A DNA stretch of 46,022 nt from positions 1-46,022 of the forward strand of contig JAMOBD010000017.1 of assembly GCA_039908345.1 (NCBI GenBank), given 5' to 3'. Below the pieces are notes generated by a model. That model saw only the letters and a program-made list of their open reading frames with translations. It ran no database searches and had not been told where the DNA came from. The stretch comes from Magnetospirillum sp. WYHS-4 (GTDB taxonomy: Bacteria; Pseudomonadota; Alphaproteobacteria; Rhodospirillales; GLO-3). The position numbers and the translations under genes are program-made. Of the stretch, positions 1-7,658 are shown in pieces; within the stretch, counting starts at the first letter, position 1; each line of letters opens with the position of its first letter.

Positions 1-2
1 CC

Positions 3-269
3 CGGCGGGCGGCGGGGCAGCCGGACCGGCCGGAGGACCGCGGCCTGTTCGAGGCCCTGCGGGCGAAACGCCTGGCGCTTGCGCGCGAACAGGGGGTGCC
101 GCCCTACGTCATCTTCCACGACAGCACCCTGCTGGAAATGGCCGCGGCCCGGCCGCGCAGCCTCGACGACCTGGGTCGTCTGAACGGAGTGGGATCGGCC
201 AAGCTGCAACGCTATGGCAAAGCCTTTCTGGACGTCGTCGGCGGGCACCAGGAGAGCTACCCGGCCTAA
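3..269 (+). CDS. recQ: ATP-dependent DNA helicase RecQ, C-terminal fragment (HRDC domain)
   Basis: The reading frame is open from the window edge to a TAA at 267-269 and gives about 88 residues. They include PYVIFHDSTLLEMA and LGRLNGVGSAKLQRYGKAFL, which is the typical pattern of the HRDC domain that ends RecQ helicases. RecQ unwinds DNA 3'-5' in recombination and stalled-fork repair, and the HRDC domain contributes to DNA binding. The helicase core lies outside the window. The stop codon overlaps the stop of the convergent MFS gene by two bases. An isolated HRDC protein such as RNase D is the main alternative, but this exact C-terminal form is typical of RecQ. Confidence 0.85.
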   Translation, partial: RRAAGQPDRPEDRGLFEALRAKRLALAREQGVPPYVIFHDSTLLEMAAARPRSLDDLGRLNGVGSAKLQRYGKAFLDVVGGHQESYPA

Positions 270-1462
270 CCCTGCGCCCGGCGTCCGGCGATGAGGAACG
301 ACAGCGTTCCCAGCGCGCCGAAGGCGGCGGCAGCCGTCAGGTTGGCGGTGGGGGCGATGTTCCACAGCCAGGCGCCGACAAGGGCCGCGACAGCCACGAA
401 GGCGTCGCGGATCAGGTAGTAGAGGCCGAAGACCGCCGGCTTGTGGCCGTCGGGCGCCAGATCGAGGATGAGGGCCTTGCGGGCCGGTTCGCCGAATTCC
501 TTCAGGCCGCGCAGGACGAAGACCGGCACCAGCCAAAGGAAGGACTGCGCCTGGGCGAGGGCAACGGGAAAGGCGGTAAAGAAGACGAAGGTCGCCAGCA
601 CGAAAGGCCGCTTGCCCAGGCGGTCGGCCAGATGGGCGACCGGCAGGTAGACCGCCATGGCGGTCGCCATCTCGATGGCGGTCAGGATGCCGAACTGGAA
701 GGCCGATACTGGTTCGGCGATGGTCTTCATGCACCAGATGACGACGAAGGCGTAGGGGATTTGCTCGCAGAAGCGGATCAGGATGTCCGAGGCCAGCAGG
801 CCCCGCAGGTCGGGCGGCATCAGCCGGAAGGTTCCCGACAGTCCCAGGGGCAGGGCCTCGGCGCCCAAGGCCCGGTCGTCGGGCACCAGCCGCCATTGCA
901 GGGCCACGCCCGCGATGGCCAGGACCAGGGCGGCGGCGAAGGCCAGCCGTACTCCGGCCTCTTCGCCCGCCGCCGCGATGGCGGCGCCGCCCAGCAAGGG
1001 CCCGAGCGCCATGGGTATGCGGCGCACCAGGGAATGCAGGGTGACGCCCATGGTGCGCTTTTCCCGGGGCAGCAACCGGGCGATCAAACCCAGGGTGGCG
1101 GGCAGGGAGACGGCGCTCCAGGCGATGAACAGCGCGGCGCCCGCCAGCACCGCTTCCCAGCGCGGCATCAGGATGACCAGGGCATAGCCGGCGACGGCGA
1201 GGGCGTTGACCAGGAGCAGCGCCCGCTTGGCGCCCAGCCGCTGGGCCAGCCAACCGCCAGGGTAGGAGTAAAGGGCCGACAGCAGATTATCCATCGCCTG
1301 CAAGAGCCCGACGGCCAACGTTCCGCCGCCGATGGCCAGGATGTAGATGGGCAGGAACCGTTCGGCCATACGCTCGCCCAGGCCGACCAGCAGCACCATC
1401 GCCAGCAATCCGACGGTGCCGGCGCGAAGGCCCAGGAAGGCGGCGAGACGTTCGCCCCTCAT
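266..1462 (-). CDS. MFS transporter in the chromate cluster
   Basis: About 398 residues with the profile of a 12-segment major facilitator: hydrophobic helices throughout, a loop reading GGWLAQRLGAKRALL after the first helices, and the related loop LADRLGKRPFVLA in the second half, as in duplicated MFS proteins. I chose the ATG at 1462 because it overlaps the stop of the upstream ChrB-domain gene as ATGA; the open frame extends further upstream but only in shadow of that gene. MFS proteins coupled to ChrB-domain proteins occur in chromate loci, so export of chromate or a related oxyanion is an inference. Substrate specificity cannot be read from the sequence. Confidence 0.8.
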   Translation of the reverse strand: MRGERLAAFLGLRAGTVGLLAMVLLVGLGERMAERFLPIYILAIGGGTLAVGLLQAMDNLLSALYSYPGGWLAQRLGAKRALLLVNALAVAGYALVILMPRWEAVLAGAALFIAWSAVSLPATLGLIARLLPREKRTMGVTLHSLVRRIPMALGPLLGGAAIAAAGEEAGVRLAFAAALVLAIAGVALQWRLVPDDRALGAEALPLGLSGTFRLMPPDLRGLLASDILIRFCEQIPYAFVVIWCMKTIAEPVSAFQFGILTAIEMATAMAVYLPVAHLADRLGKRPFVLATFVFFTAFPVALAQAQSFLWLVPVFVLRGLKEFGEPARKALILDLAPDGHKPAVFGLYYLIRDAFVAVAALVGAWLWNIAPTANLTAAAAFGALGTLSFLIAGRRAQG

Positions 1463-1893
1463 GCGCCCTTGGCGACCTGGAGCGAACACCAGGCGTAGAG
1501 CGCGTCGTACATCTCGAATTGACGGGCCAGATTGGCCTTGTCGTCGGGATAGCGGAGCGCATAGCCGACCGCCAGGGCTTCCAGCCCATAGGCCAGCGGG
1601 TCGGCGTCCAGGCGGCCGGTGTCGGCGGCGTTGACCACCTTCGCCAGGCGCAAGAGAGCCTTGTCGGCGAGACCGAAGTCGCGGACCAGCACGTCGAAGG
1701 TGCAAAGGTCGCCTTCGTGGTCGTAAGGCGCCCCTCGGGTGTCGAAGGCGATGGCGCCTTCCGTCTTCGCCACCTCCATGACCTTGGCGCGCGGCACGAA
1801 CAGAAACTGAGCTTCGGAATCGATGAAGCGGGCGATCAGCCAGGGACAGGCCACCCGGTCGACATGAACGTGGGAACGGGTAATCCACTTCAT
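1459..1893 (-). CDS. ChrB C-terminal-domain protein
   Basis: A 144-residue protein beginning MKWITRSHVHVDRVACPWLI. It matches the C-terminal half of chromate-resistance protein ChrB, and the chrB gene of this window carries the same pattern (LWVDRMASAWLIRRHID), so the two are partial paralogs. Other shared features are the FDTRGAPYDHEGDLCTFDVL region and a terminal helical part. It lacks the N-terminal regulatory half of ChrB. The start overlaps the preceding gene's stop and its own stop overlaps the MFS start, each as ATGA, so translation is probably coupled. The biochemical function of the domain is not established to my knowledge; a role in chromate response is inferred from context. Confidence 0.8.
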   Translation of the reverse strand: MKWITRSHVHVDRVACPWLIARFIDSEAQFLFVPRAKVMEVAKTEGAIAFDTRGAPYDHEGDLCTFDVLVRDFGLADKALLRLAKVVNAADTGRLDADPLAYGLEALAVGYALRYPDDKANLARQFEMYDALYAWCSLQVAKGA

Positions 1894-2174
1894 GGCTTGC
1901 ACCCGAAGAACGCCAGGGTTTCGGCCAGCTTCTCGCCCGTGTCGCCGGCGATCATGGTGAAGCGCATCTTCACATCCTCCTGCAGGTGGCGGGTGTATTC
2001 GTCGGCGGCTTCGGGGCCGAACAGCGCGGTGATCTCGCGCGCGAATTCCGCCACCCGGGAAAGATCGTGATGGGCGAGCTTGTGTTCCGGGGCGTCGATC
2101 CATTCGTGGACTTCGCGGAATTCCTGGCCGGTTCTTTCCAGGCTGATGGCGACGTGGCGCTCGATGGGGGGCAT
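1890..2174 (-). CDS. small protein at the head of the minus-strand chromate operon
   Basis: A 94-residue, His- and acid-rich protein starting MPPIERHVAISLERTG. The start is fixed by a strong AAGGAG eight bases upstream; an ATG 36 bases further up lacks a ribosome site. It contains DAPEHKLAHHDLSRVAEFA and LFGPEAADEYTRHLQEDVK, a helical arrangement with several histidines that faintly recalls DUF6915-type proteins. I do not recognise it firmly. It is first in a three-gene overlapping operon (this gene, ChrB-domain protein, MFS) and diverges from chrB across the 77-base control region, so co-regulation with chromate resistance is likely. Confidence 0.7.
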   Translation of the reverse strand: MPPIERHVAISLERTGQEFREVHEWIDAPEHKLAHHDLSRVAEFAREITALFGPEAADEYTRHLQEDVKMRFTMIAGDTGEKLAETLAFFGCKP

Positions 2175-2201
2175 CCGGATTCTCCTTGGATTGTCATTGT
2201 A

Positions 2202-2225
2202 ATATGACATACATACATGTTATAT
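2202..2225. promoter_or_regulatory. inverted repeat in the divergent chromate control region
   Basis: ATATGACAT (2202-2210) and ATGTTATAT (2217-2225) form an inverted repeat matching at 8 of 9 positions around a 6-base spacer. It sits in an AT-rich 77-base gap between the two divergent start codons, inside otherwise high-GC DNA. The position suits an operator shared by both operons. ChrB proteins have been reported as chromate-responsive regulators, so ChrB is the natural candidate ligand; this is inference. Confidence 0.5.
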
Positions 2226-2251
2226 CTATATCATTCAATATCGAGGTCGTC

Positions 2252-3202
2252 ATGTCGTTCATCGCCCTGTTCGTCACCCTTCCGACCAAGTCCGGCACCG
2301 GCCGGATGCGGGTCTGGCGGGCTTCAAGGGCGCTGGGCTGCGCCACCTTGCGCGACGGGGTCTACCTGTTGCCGGAAGGCGCGGCGCAGTCGGCGGCCCT
2401 GGCGACCTTGGCGGCGGAGGCCTTGGCGGCCGGCGGGACGGCGGAGATTTTCCGCCTGGCGGGACGCGACGAAATCCAGGACGCGGGGCTGCGGGCCCTG
2501 TTCGACCGGACGGCCGAATTCGTCGGACTCGTGGGGGAGATCCGCCAGTTCGTCGCGGATCTGGAAAGGAATCCTTCGGGCCAGGCCGCCCGCCGGCTGC
2601 AAGTCCTGTCCCGCCGCCTGGATCAGGTCGTGGGGATCGATTTCTTTCCCGGCGAGGCGCAACGGCAGGCCCAGGCCGCGTTGGCGGAAGCAAAGGCGGC
2701 GGCCGTTCGCCATTCTTCCCCCGACGAACCCGGCGCGTTGCCGGATGCCGTCGTGGCGCGCCTGGCGCGGGCCGACTATCGGGGGCGCATCTGGGCGACG
2801 CGCCGGAACCTCTGGGTCGACCGCATGGCCAGCGCCTGGCTGATCCGCCGACACATCGATCCGGACGCGCGCTTCGTCTGGCTGGATTCTCCGGCCGATT
2901 GCCGCGCCGAATGGCTGGGCTTCGACTTCGACGGTGCCGCCTTCACCCATACCGGGAACCGCGTCACCTTCGAGACGCTGCTGGCCACCTTCGGCCTGGA
3001 CGGCGATGCGGCCTTGGCACGGATCGGCGAGATCGTCCATTTTCTCGACGTGGGCGGCCTGCCGGTGGCCGAGGCGCATGGCGTCGAGGCCATCCTGGGC
3101 GGGCTGCGCCGATCCGCCCCCGACGACGACCGGCTTCTGGATCTGGCGGCTGCCGTCTTCGACGGCCTCCAGGCATCGTTCGAACAAGGAACCGCCCGAT
3201 GA
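2252..3202 (+). CDS. chrB: chromate resistance regulator ChrB
   Basis: A 316-residue ChrB protein starting MSFIALFVTLPTKSGTGRMRVWRASRALGC. The N-terminal half (about 1-170) contains DGVYLLPEG and the helical RQFVADLERNPSG region. The C-terminal half (about 180-310) is the ChrB domain with LWVDRMASAWLIRRHIDPDARF, ending in HFLDVGGLPVAEAHGVEAIL. In studied systems ChrB acts as a chromate-sensing regulator needed for full ChrA-based resistance. The ATG at 2252 is preferred over upstream codons that run through the AT-rich control region. The stop overlaps the chrA start (ATGA), so the two are translationally coupled. Confidence 0.9.
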   Translation: MSFIALFVTLPTKSGTGRMRVWRASRALGCATLRDGVYLLPEGAAQSAALATLAAEALAAGGTAEIFRLAGRDEIQDAGLRALFDRTAEFVGLVGEIRQFVADLERNPSGQAARRLQVLSRRLDQVVGIDFFPGEAQRQAQAALAEAKAAAVRHSSPDEPGALPDAVVARLARADYRGRIWATRRNLWVDRMASAWLIRRHIDPDARFVWLDSPADCRAEWLGFDFDGAAFTHTGNRVTFETLLATFGLDGDAALARIGEIVHFLDVGGLPVAEAHGVEAILGGLRRSAPDDDRLLDLAAAVFDGLQASFEQGTAR

Positions 3203-4536
3203 GCGACACCCAACGACCCGCCCATCCCTCCTTCCGGGAGGCCTTTCTCTACTGGCTGAAGCTGGGTTTCATCAGCTTCGGCGGTCCGGCCGGACAAATC
3301 TCCGTCATGCATCAGGAACTGGTGGAAAAGCGGCGCTGGATTTCCGAGCATCGCTTCCTGCACGCCCTGAACTACTGCATGCTGCTGCCGGGACCGGAGG
3401 CCCAGCAGCTTTGCATCTACATCGGCTGGCTGTTGCACCGGACCTGGGGGGGCATCATGGCCGGCACCTTGTTCGTTCTGCCCTCGCTCCTGATCCTGAT
3501 CGGGCTCACCTGGGTCTACGTGGCCTTCGGCGACGTGAAGATCGTGCAGGGCCTGTTCGCCGGCATCAAACCCGCCGTCGTGGCCATCGTCCTGTTCGCC
3601 GCTTGGCGGATCGGGTCACGGGCCTTGAAGAACGCGGTGCTCTGGGGCTTCGCCGCCCTGTCCTTCCTCGCCATCTTCGTCTTCGACGTGCCCTTTCCTT
3701 ACATCGTTCTGGCGGCCGGCATCCTCGGCTTCGTAGGAGGGCGGGCGGCACCGGACAAGTTCAAGGTCGGCGGCGGACATGGCGCCTCGAAGAAAACTTA
3801 CGGTCCGGCCCTGATCGACGACGACACGCCGCGCCTCGCCCATACGGTCTTCAGTCCGGTGCGTCTTGCGCTACAGGTCGGCGGCGGCCTCGTCATCTGG
3901 GCCGCCGGCATGGCCCTGGTCTGGGATAACCCGGTGCTGCAGGACATGGGCGACTTCTTCACCCGGGCCGCCCTGGTCACCTTCGGCGGCGCCTATGCGG
4001 TGCTGCCCTATGTCTACCAGGGGGGCGTGGAGACTTACGGCTGGCTGACCGGCGCCCAGATGATCGACGGCCTGGCGCTTGGCGAGACGACGCCGGGACC
4101 GCTCATCATGGTGGTGGCCTTCGTCGGCTACATCGGCGCCTGGACCAAGGCGATCTTCGGCCCCGACATGCTGTTCTGGGCCGGGGTGGCCGGCGCCGCG
4201 GTGGCGACGTTCTTCACCTTCCTGCCGTCCTATCTGTTCATCCTGGCCGGCGCGCCCTTGGTGGAATCCACCCACGGCGACTTGAAGTTCACGGCGCCGC
4301 TGTCCGGCATCACGGCGGCCGTGGTTGGCGTGGTGGTCAACCTGGCGGTCTTCTTCGCTTGGCATGTCCTGTGGCCGCTGGCTACTCCGGCGGCGCCGTT
4401 CTCCGGAACCTTCGAGGGCTTCGCGGCCCTGGTCGCGGCCGGGGCCTTCATCGCCCTGTTCAAATACAAGATCGACATCATGAGGGTGATCGGGGCCTGC
4501 GCGGCCGTCGGACTGGCCTGGAGTTACGTTCTTTAG
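3199..4536 (+). CDS. chrA: chromate efflux transporter ChrA
   Basis: A 445-residue inner-membrane protein of the long-chain CHR family, which exports chromate. Two homologous halves are visible. The N-terminal half has FLYWLKLGFISFGGPAGQIS and LNYCMLLPGPEAQQLCIYIGW; the C-terminal half has FFTRAALVTFGGAYAVLPYV and LALGETTPGPLIMVVAFVGY. The paired FGGP / FGGA and PGPEAQQL / TPGPL motifs are the family signatures. A hydrophilic linker of roughly 40 residues, rich in Lys, Gly and Asp (KFKVGGGHGASKKTYG), joins the halves. It overlaps chrB by four bases and is last in the plus-strand chromate operon. Confidence 0.95.
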   Translation: MSDTQRPAHPSFREAFLYWLKLGFISFGGPAGQISVMHQELVEKRRWISEHRFLHALNYCMLLPGPEAQQLCIYIGWLLHRTWGGIMAGTLFVLPSLLILIGLTWVYVAFGDVKIVQGLFAGIKPAVVAIVLFAAWRIGSRALKNAVLWGFAALSFLAIFVFDVPFPYIVLAAGILGFVGGRAAPDKFKVGGGHGASKKTYGPALIDDDTPRLAHTVFSPVRLALQVGGGLVIWAAGMALVWDNPVLQDMGDFFTRAALVTFGGAYAVLPYVYQGGVETYGWLTGAQMIDGLALGETTPGPLIMVVAFVGYIGAWTKAIFGPDMLFWAGVAGAAVATFFTFLPSYLFILAGAPLVESTHGDLKFTAPLSGITAAVVGVVVNLAVFFAWHVLWPLATPAAPFSGTFEGFAALVAAGAFIALFKYKIDIMRVIGACAAVGLAWSYVL

Positions 4537-4582
4537 CTGCTCGCCCCTTGCTTCCACCGCCGCCAGGAGACAGAATGGCGAT

Positions 4583-4770
4583 GCACGGGTTCCGGCGGGC
4601 CAAGGCCCGCGGGATCAAAAGGGAACACGGTAGGGACGACCCAACAGGGGCCCGATCCGTGGCTGCCCCCGCAACTGTGAACGGTAGCCGGCCCGTTCGG
4701 CCACTGGGAGGATATCTCCCGGGAAGGCCGGGCCCGGCGACGATCCGTGAGCCAGGAGACCTGCCTGTGC
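4583..4770 (+). promoter_or_regulatory. cobalamin (adenosylcobalamin-class) riboswitch
   Basis: Conserved B12-riboswitch blocks appear in order: GGGAACACGGT, GGCTGCCCCCGCAACTGTGA, GCCACTGGG, GGGAAGGCCGGG and the B12-box-like GAGCCAGGAGACCTGCC. The closing stem pairs GCACGGG (4583-4589) with CCTGTGC (4764-4770). It lies in the leader of the CbiM-like permease gene, so high cobalamin should lower expression of that transporter. The class call is from the sequence blocks, not from a covariance search. Confidence 0.95.
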
Positions 4771-4773
4771 GGC

Positions 4774-4804
4774 CGGAGGAGAAACCTTCTCCGGTCTTTT
4801 CTCA
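4774..4804 (+). terminator. terminator hairpin of the riboswitch expression platform
   Basis: Just after the aptamer, CCGGAG... pairs with ...CTCCGG (4774-4794), with an alternative register pairing GGAGAA with TTCTCC. A T-rich run, TCTTTTCTC, follows. This looks like a Rho-independent terminator controlled by the cobalamin aptamer, ahead of the start codon at 4843. Confidence 0.7.
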
Positions 4805-4842
4805 ACCGATGCACGGTGGGTGCAGATAGGAGTCGGAAATAC

Positions 4843-5511
4843 ATGCATATCGAACCTGGATTCGTCGCTCCGGCCAAAGTGTTGGCCGCCAACGCGGGAG
4901 CCTTGGGCCTGGTGGCCTGGGGGGCGCGCGAACAGCTCCGCGACCTTATGCGTTCGCCGGTGGCGCCGCTGAAGACGGTGGCGGCGGCGGTGTTCTTCTC
5001 GCTGTTCATGCAGAGCTTCCACATGCCGGTCGGCCCGTCCGAGCTGCATTTCGTCGGCGCCATGGCGATCTACCTGACCTTCGGCTTCGCGCCGACGCTG
5101 TTGGGCTTCGGCCTGGGCCTGCTGATGCAGGGCCTGCTGTTCGAACCGGGCGATCTGGTCCACCTGGGGGTCAATTCCTTGTCCCTGATGGTGCCCTTGA
5201 TCGCCGTCCACTACAGCCAGGGCAAGCGCCTGTTCGAAGGGGATGCGGCGCGGCGCCTGACTTGGCGGCGCATCGTGGCCCTGGACGCCCAGTACTATGC
5301 GGGCGTCACCGCCATGGTCGGCTTCTGGCTGTTCGTGGGCGAGGGGACGACGGCTTTCTCCGACTGGCTGGCTTTCGCCGCCTCCTACCTGGCGGTGGTT
5401 GCCTGCGAACCGGTCGTCACCTGGGGTGTCGTCAAGGGCCTCAAGAAGATCGAGGACCAAGCCTGGGTCGGTCATCTGTTTGCAGTGCGCGACCTGCGTC
5501 TCGCGGCCTGA
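4843..5511 (+). CDS. CbiM-like energy-coupling-factor permease (cobalt/nickel type)
   Basis: A 222-residue polytopic membrane protein starting MHIEPGFVAPAKV. The N-terminal Met-His with a following Pro-Gly is the metal-binding signature of the CbiM/NikM family, in which His2 takes part in metal coordination. A stretch such as VGPSELHFVGAMAIYLTFG, with a conserved His, and several transmembrane helices also match. AGGAG lies ahead of the ATG. The cobalamin riboswitch upstream points to cobalt uptake for B12 synthesis. No CbiN, CbiQ or CbiO gene is adjacent and a hairpin follows the stop, so its energising partners must be elsewhere or the protein works alone. Confidence 0.85.
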   Translation: MHIEPGFVAPAKVLAANAGALGLVAWGAREQLRDLMRSPVAPLKTVAAAVFFSLFMQSFHMPVGPSELHFVGAMAIYLTFGFAPTLLGFGLGLLMQGLLFEPGDLVHLGVNSLSLMVPLIAVHYSQGKRLFEGDAARRLTWRRIVALDAQYYAGVTAMVGFWLFVGEGTTAFSDWLAFAASYLAVVACEPVVTWGVVKGLKKIEDQAWVGHLFAVRDLRLAA

Positions 5512-5535
5512 TCTTCGGTCTTGGGGATGAACGAA

Positions 5536-5559
5536 GGGGCGGTCGCTTGCGACCGCCCC
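5536..5559 (+). terminator. hairpin terminator after the CbiM-like gene
   Basis: A perfect 11-bp stem, GGGGCGGTCGC / GCGACCGCCCC, with a two-base loop lies 24 bases after the stop codon and is followed by ATTATCGTCGTTA. The U-tract is weak but the stem is strong. Confidence 0.7.
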
Positions 5560-5675
5560 ATTATCGTCGTTACGGACCAACGAGTTGAAGCCTGGCTTCC
5601 GTTCCGGGACCACGGCGATGCCAGCGATGGGGGAAGTTCGTTGACCACGATCCAGGATCGCGGCAAACTGACCTC

Positions 5676-5891
5676 ATGTCGGTCATCACGTTCGATACGC
5701 TGAAATTCGTGGAACGCCTCAAGGCCGACATCGCCCGGATCGAGCGCGATCTGCTCGTCGTCAAATGGATGGTCGGCGCCACCTTCGGCGGCGTCCTGGC
5801 CTTGATGCTCAAGGCCATAGGGGGGCTGATTATCGCGCCAACCGGTCACAAAGACGCAGCCCCAGGGCATGCTCATAGGATTTCTGGATGA
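5676..5891 (+). CDS. short DUF1640/CCDC90-like membrane protein, probably truncated
   Basis: The 71-residue product begins MSVITFDTLKFVERLKAD, the usual opening of alphaproteobacterial DUF1640 proteins. It then passes at once to the final region IERDLLVVKWMVGATFGGVL with one transmembrane helix. Most of the usual central coiled-coil segment is missing. The last ~23 residues do not look like the family and run antisense to the 3' end of the PIN gene, which suggests the original 3' end was lost when the neighbouring island arrived. No convincing ribosome site is visible. It could be a remnant rather than a working gene. Confidence 0.5.
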   Translation: MSVITFDTLKFVERLKADIARIERDLLVVKWMVGATFGGVLALMLKAIGGLIIAPTGHKDAAPGHAHRISG

Positions 5892-6447
5892 ACTGGCCCA
5901 AGTGGCCGTTGTCCCCACGGAACACCTTATTATCCTTGATGATGGTTGGGATATCGCCGTCCACCAAACAGCCGGCAAAGACCAGCCAGCCAACAAGATG
6001 GGGGGTGGTCCGGACCAAGGCGGTACCGACCACGCTCTCACCTACACGTTTCGCCGCCCGGTCATCGGTCAAAAAACCATTGTTGAGTTTCCGGGCCAGC
6101 GCCAAGGCCGCAAACTCACCCTTGTCAAAGCGCCTGGGAGAGCCGACGGCTGTTACCAGTTCCAAGAGGTCACCGACAGCGAGTTGATGAACGCTGAAAC
6201 TGCGCCCCTCTTCGAGTTCCGCAGACAACTGGCGCTGCATGCTTGCCTCGATTTCGGATTTCCCGTTCGATCTCCGTTTGACCAGGCATTCATACCGTAC
6301 GTAGTCGGCCAACACGAAATGACGGTTCTGTCCCTTGGTGGCGCTGTTCAAGGTCCGACTGCAAAGAATGTTCCATACGGCACAAGTATCGATGGCCGAG
6401 ACGGCCGGAAACGACCGAACGGCCAGGTCTGGAGGAGCATCAACCAT
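5830..6447 (-). CDS. PIN-domain protein, putative ribonuclease toxin
   Basis: About 205 residues from the ATG at 6447. The acidic pattern of a PIN nuclease is visible: SAIDTCAVWNIL near the N-terminus (first Asp), ADYVRYECL (Glu), KGEFAALALARKL (central acidic helix) and NNGFLTDDRAAKRV (paired Asp). PIN toxins cleave RNA with metal ions held by these residues. The gene overlaps the end of the XRE-ImmA/IrrE gene by 8 bases, and XRE-ImmA/IrrE (COG2856-type) proteins are known antitoxin-like partners of PIN toxins. A TTG start at 6483 is possible. Base composition is less GC-rich than the flanking housekeeping genes, suggesting transfer. Confidence 0.75.
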   Translation of the reverse strand: MVDAPPDLAVRSFPAVSAIDTCAVWNILCSRTLNSATKGQNRHFVLADYVRYECLVKRRSNGKSEIEASMQRQLSAELEEGRSFSVHQLAVGDLLELVTAVGSPRRFDKGEFAALALARKLNNGFLTDDRAAKRVGESVVGTALVRTTPHLVGWLVFAGCLVDGDIPTIIKDNKVFRGDNGHLGQFIQKSYEHALGLRLCDRLAR

Positions 6448-7591
6448 GGTGGAGACTCGTCCCGAATAGCGAGGCCAACTCAACGACCTCGCTGGGGTCT
6501 ACAAGAAGCATCTCCGCGAGCTTCGCCGAAGAAATCAGCCCCTGGCGATGAGCCTCGAAGGCTTGTTGAACGTATTTGGAATGCAGGCCCGTGGCGAGGA
6601 GCGCTTTCTTCCGGTCCAATTGCCGCCCAGTCAGGCCATCCAGTTCTGGCTCACGCTTCTCCGGCAGGCGTAGCCTCATGTTGCGCAGATTGAAACGAGC
6701 CGCCTCATCGATGATCTTGTCGCGGACCAGAGCCGAAAGAAGCGCTGGAATGGTGACCGATAGACGGTCGGCGGCATCCACGATTTTCTCCGGACGTAGC
6801 CATTGATCTTGAGTGCCGAGCATCTTGAGAATTTCGGGCGGCATTAGAAACGCCGAGGCAAAAGAATTGGCCCGGATTTCGGTTCGGTCTATGCTGCCAT
6901 CATCCGCCTGGGACGAAACGTTGAATTCCTTATCCGCGTCCAGCAAGGCATGCCCGGCCTCGTGCGCAGCACTGAAGCGCTGCCGGTATAGGTCCTCGGA
7001 TGCGTTGATCAGGATGCACTTACCGACCTCGGGGTGGCGAACGAACAGCCCGGAAATCGGTGAATTCGGCAATGGCCGTCGGAATACCCTAAGGCCCGCA
7101 CCACGAAGCCAATCGAAGATATCGGGGACAATGCCGTTCACCGGCAACTGGTGCCATTTGCGGAAGGCCTGGGCGCAGTCGATTCCCTGGCCCTTAAAAT
7201 AGCCGCCCTTCACAAGAAACTTGAATTCAGCGACAGCGGGGCGGATTTCAAGGAGTTCTTCGAGAAGCGCTTGGGATTTGCACAAATGCAAGAATTCGGC
7301 AATGGCATGACGGTCGGCGGCAGCCAGGCGCCCACCCTCGGAGCGCAACAGGAGGGTCATGTTTTCATCGGGATCGACAGCATCGTCATCGATGAGCCAA
7401 GGGAATTCCCGCTTGAAATAGTCGGCTAGAATCAGCACCTCGTCCCCGGTCGGTGTCGCGGTGCCGGATTCAAGGGCTTGGAGCGCCTGCGTCCCAATAC
7501 CGGTGGCAGAGGCCACTTCGGTCAGGGAATTGCCAAATGACTCGCGGAGGTTTCGGAGCTTTCCGGCAAAGCGTTGGGCAGTGAAGGCCAT
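6440..7591 (-). CDS. XRE-HTH / ImmA-IrrE family metallopeptidase, putative antitoxin
   Basis: A 383-residue protein. Residues about 8-65 form an XRE-type helix-turn-helix (LTEVASATGIGTQALQALES). The central part carries the gluzincin motif AAHEAGHALLD, followed by EIRANSFASAFLMP, which is the ImmA/IrrE arrangement of zinc ligands. The C-terminal 60 residues are helical (SAKLAEMLLVDPSEVVELA). Proteins of this type repress their operon and cleave or neutralise a partner. Here the next gene, overlapping by 8 bases, encodes a PIN protein. A GGGGGGTGA stretch precedes the ATG. Confidence 0.85.
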   Translation of the reverse strand: MAFTAQRFAGKLRNLRESFGNSLTEVASATGIGTQALQALESGTATPTGDEVLILADYFKREFPWLIDDDAVDPDENMTLLLRSEGGRLAAADRHAIAEFLHLCKSQALLEELLEIRPAVAEFKFLVKGGYFKGQGIDCAQAFRKWHQLPVNGIVPDIFDWLRGAGLRVFRRPLPNSPISGLFVRHPEVGKCILINASEDLYRQRFSAAHEAGHALLDADKEFNVSSQADDGSIDRTEIRANSFASAFLMPPEILKMLGTQDQWLRPEKIVDAADRLSVTIPALLSALVRDKIIDEAARFNLRNMRLRLPEKREPELDGLTGRQLDRKKALLATGLHSKYVQQAFEAHRQGLISSAKLAEMLLVDPSEVVELASLFGTSLHHG

Positions 7592-7658
7592 GGGTCACCC
7601 CCCTTTCCGACATTTCTGGGAAACCGCCCACCATTGCTGATGGGCGGCCCTCAGACGG

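Noticed and set aside
443..1498. Long plus-strand open frame of 351 codons
   Set aside because: It is antisense to the MFS gene, rich in Gly, Gln and Arg, and has no domain pattern; it is a GC-driven shadow.
5869..6693. 274-codon plus-strand open frame in the island
   Set aside because: It is antisense to the PIN and ImmA/IrrE genes, both of which have clear motifs; this frame has none.
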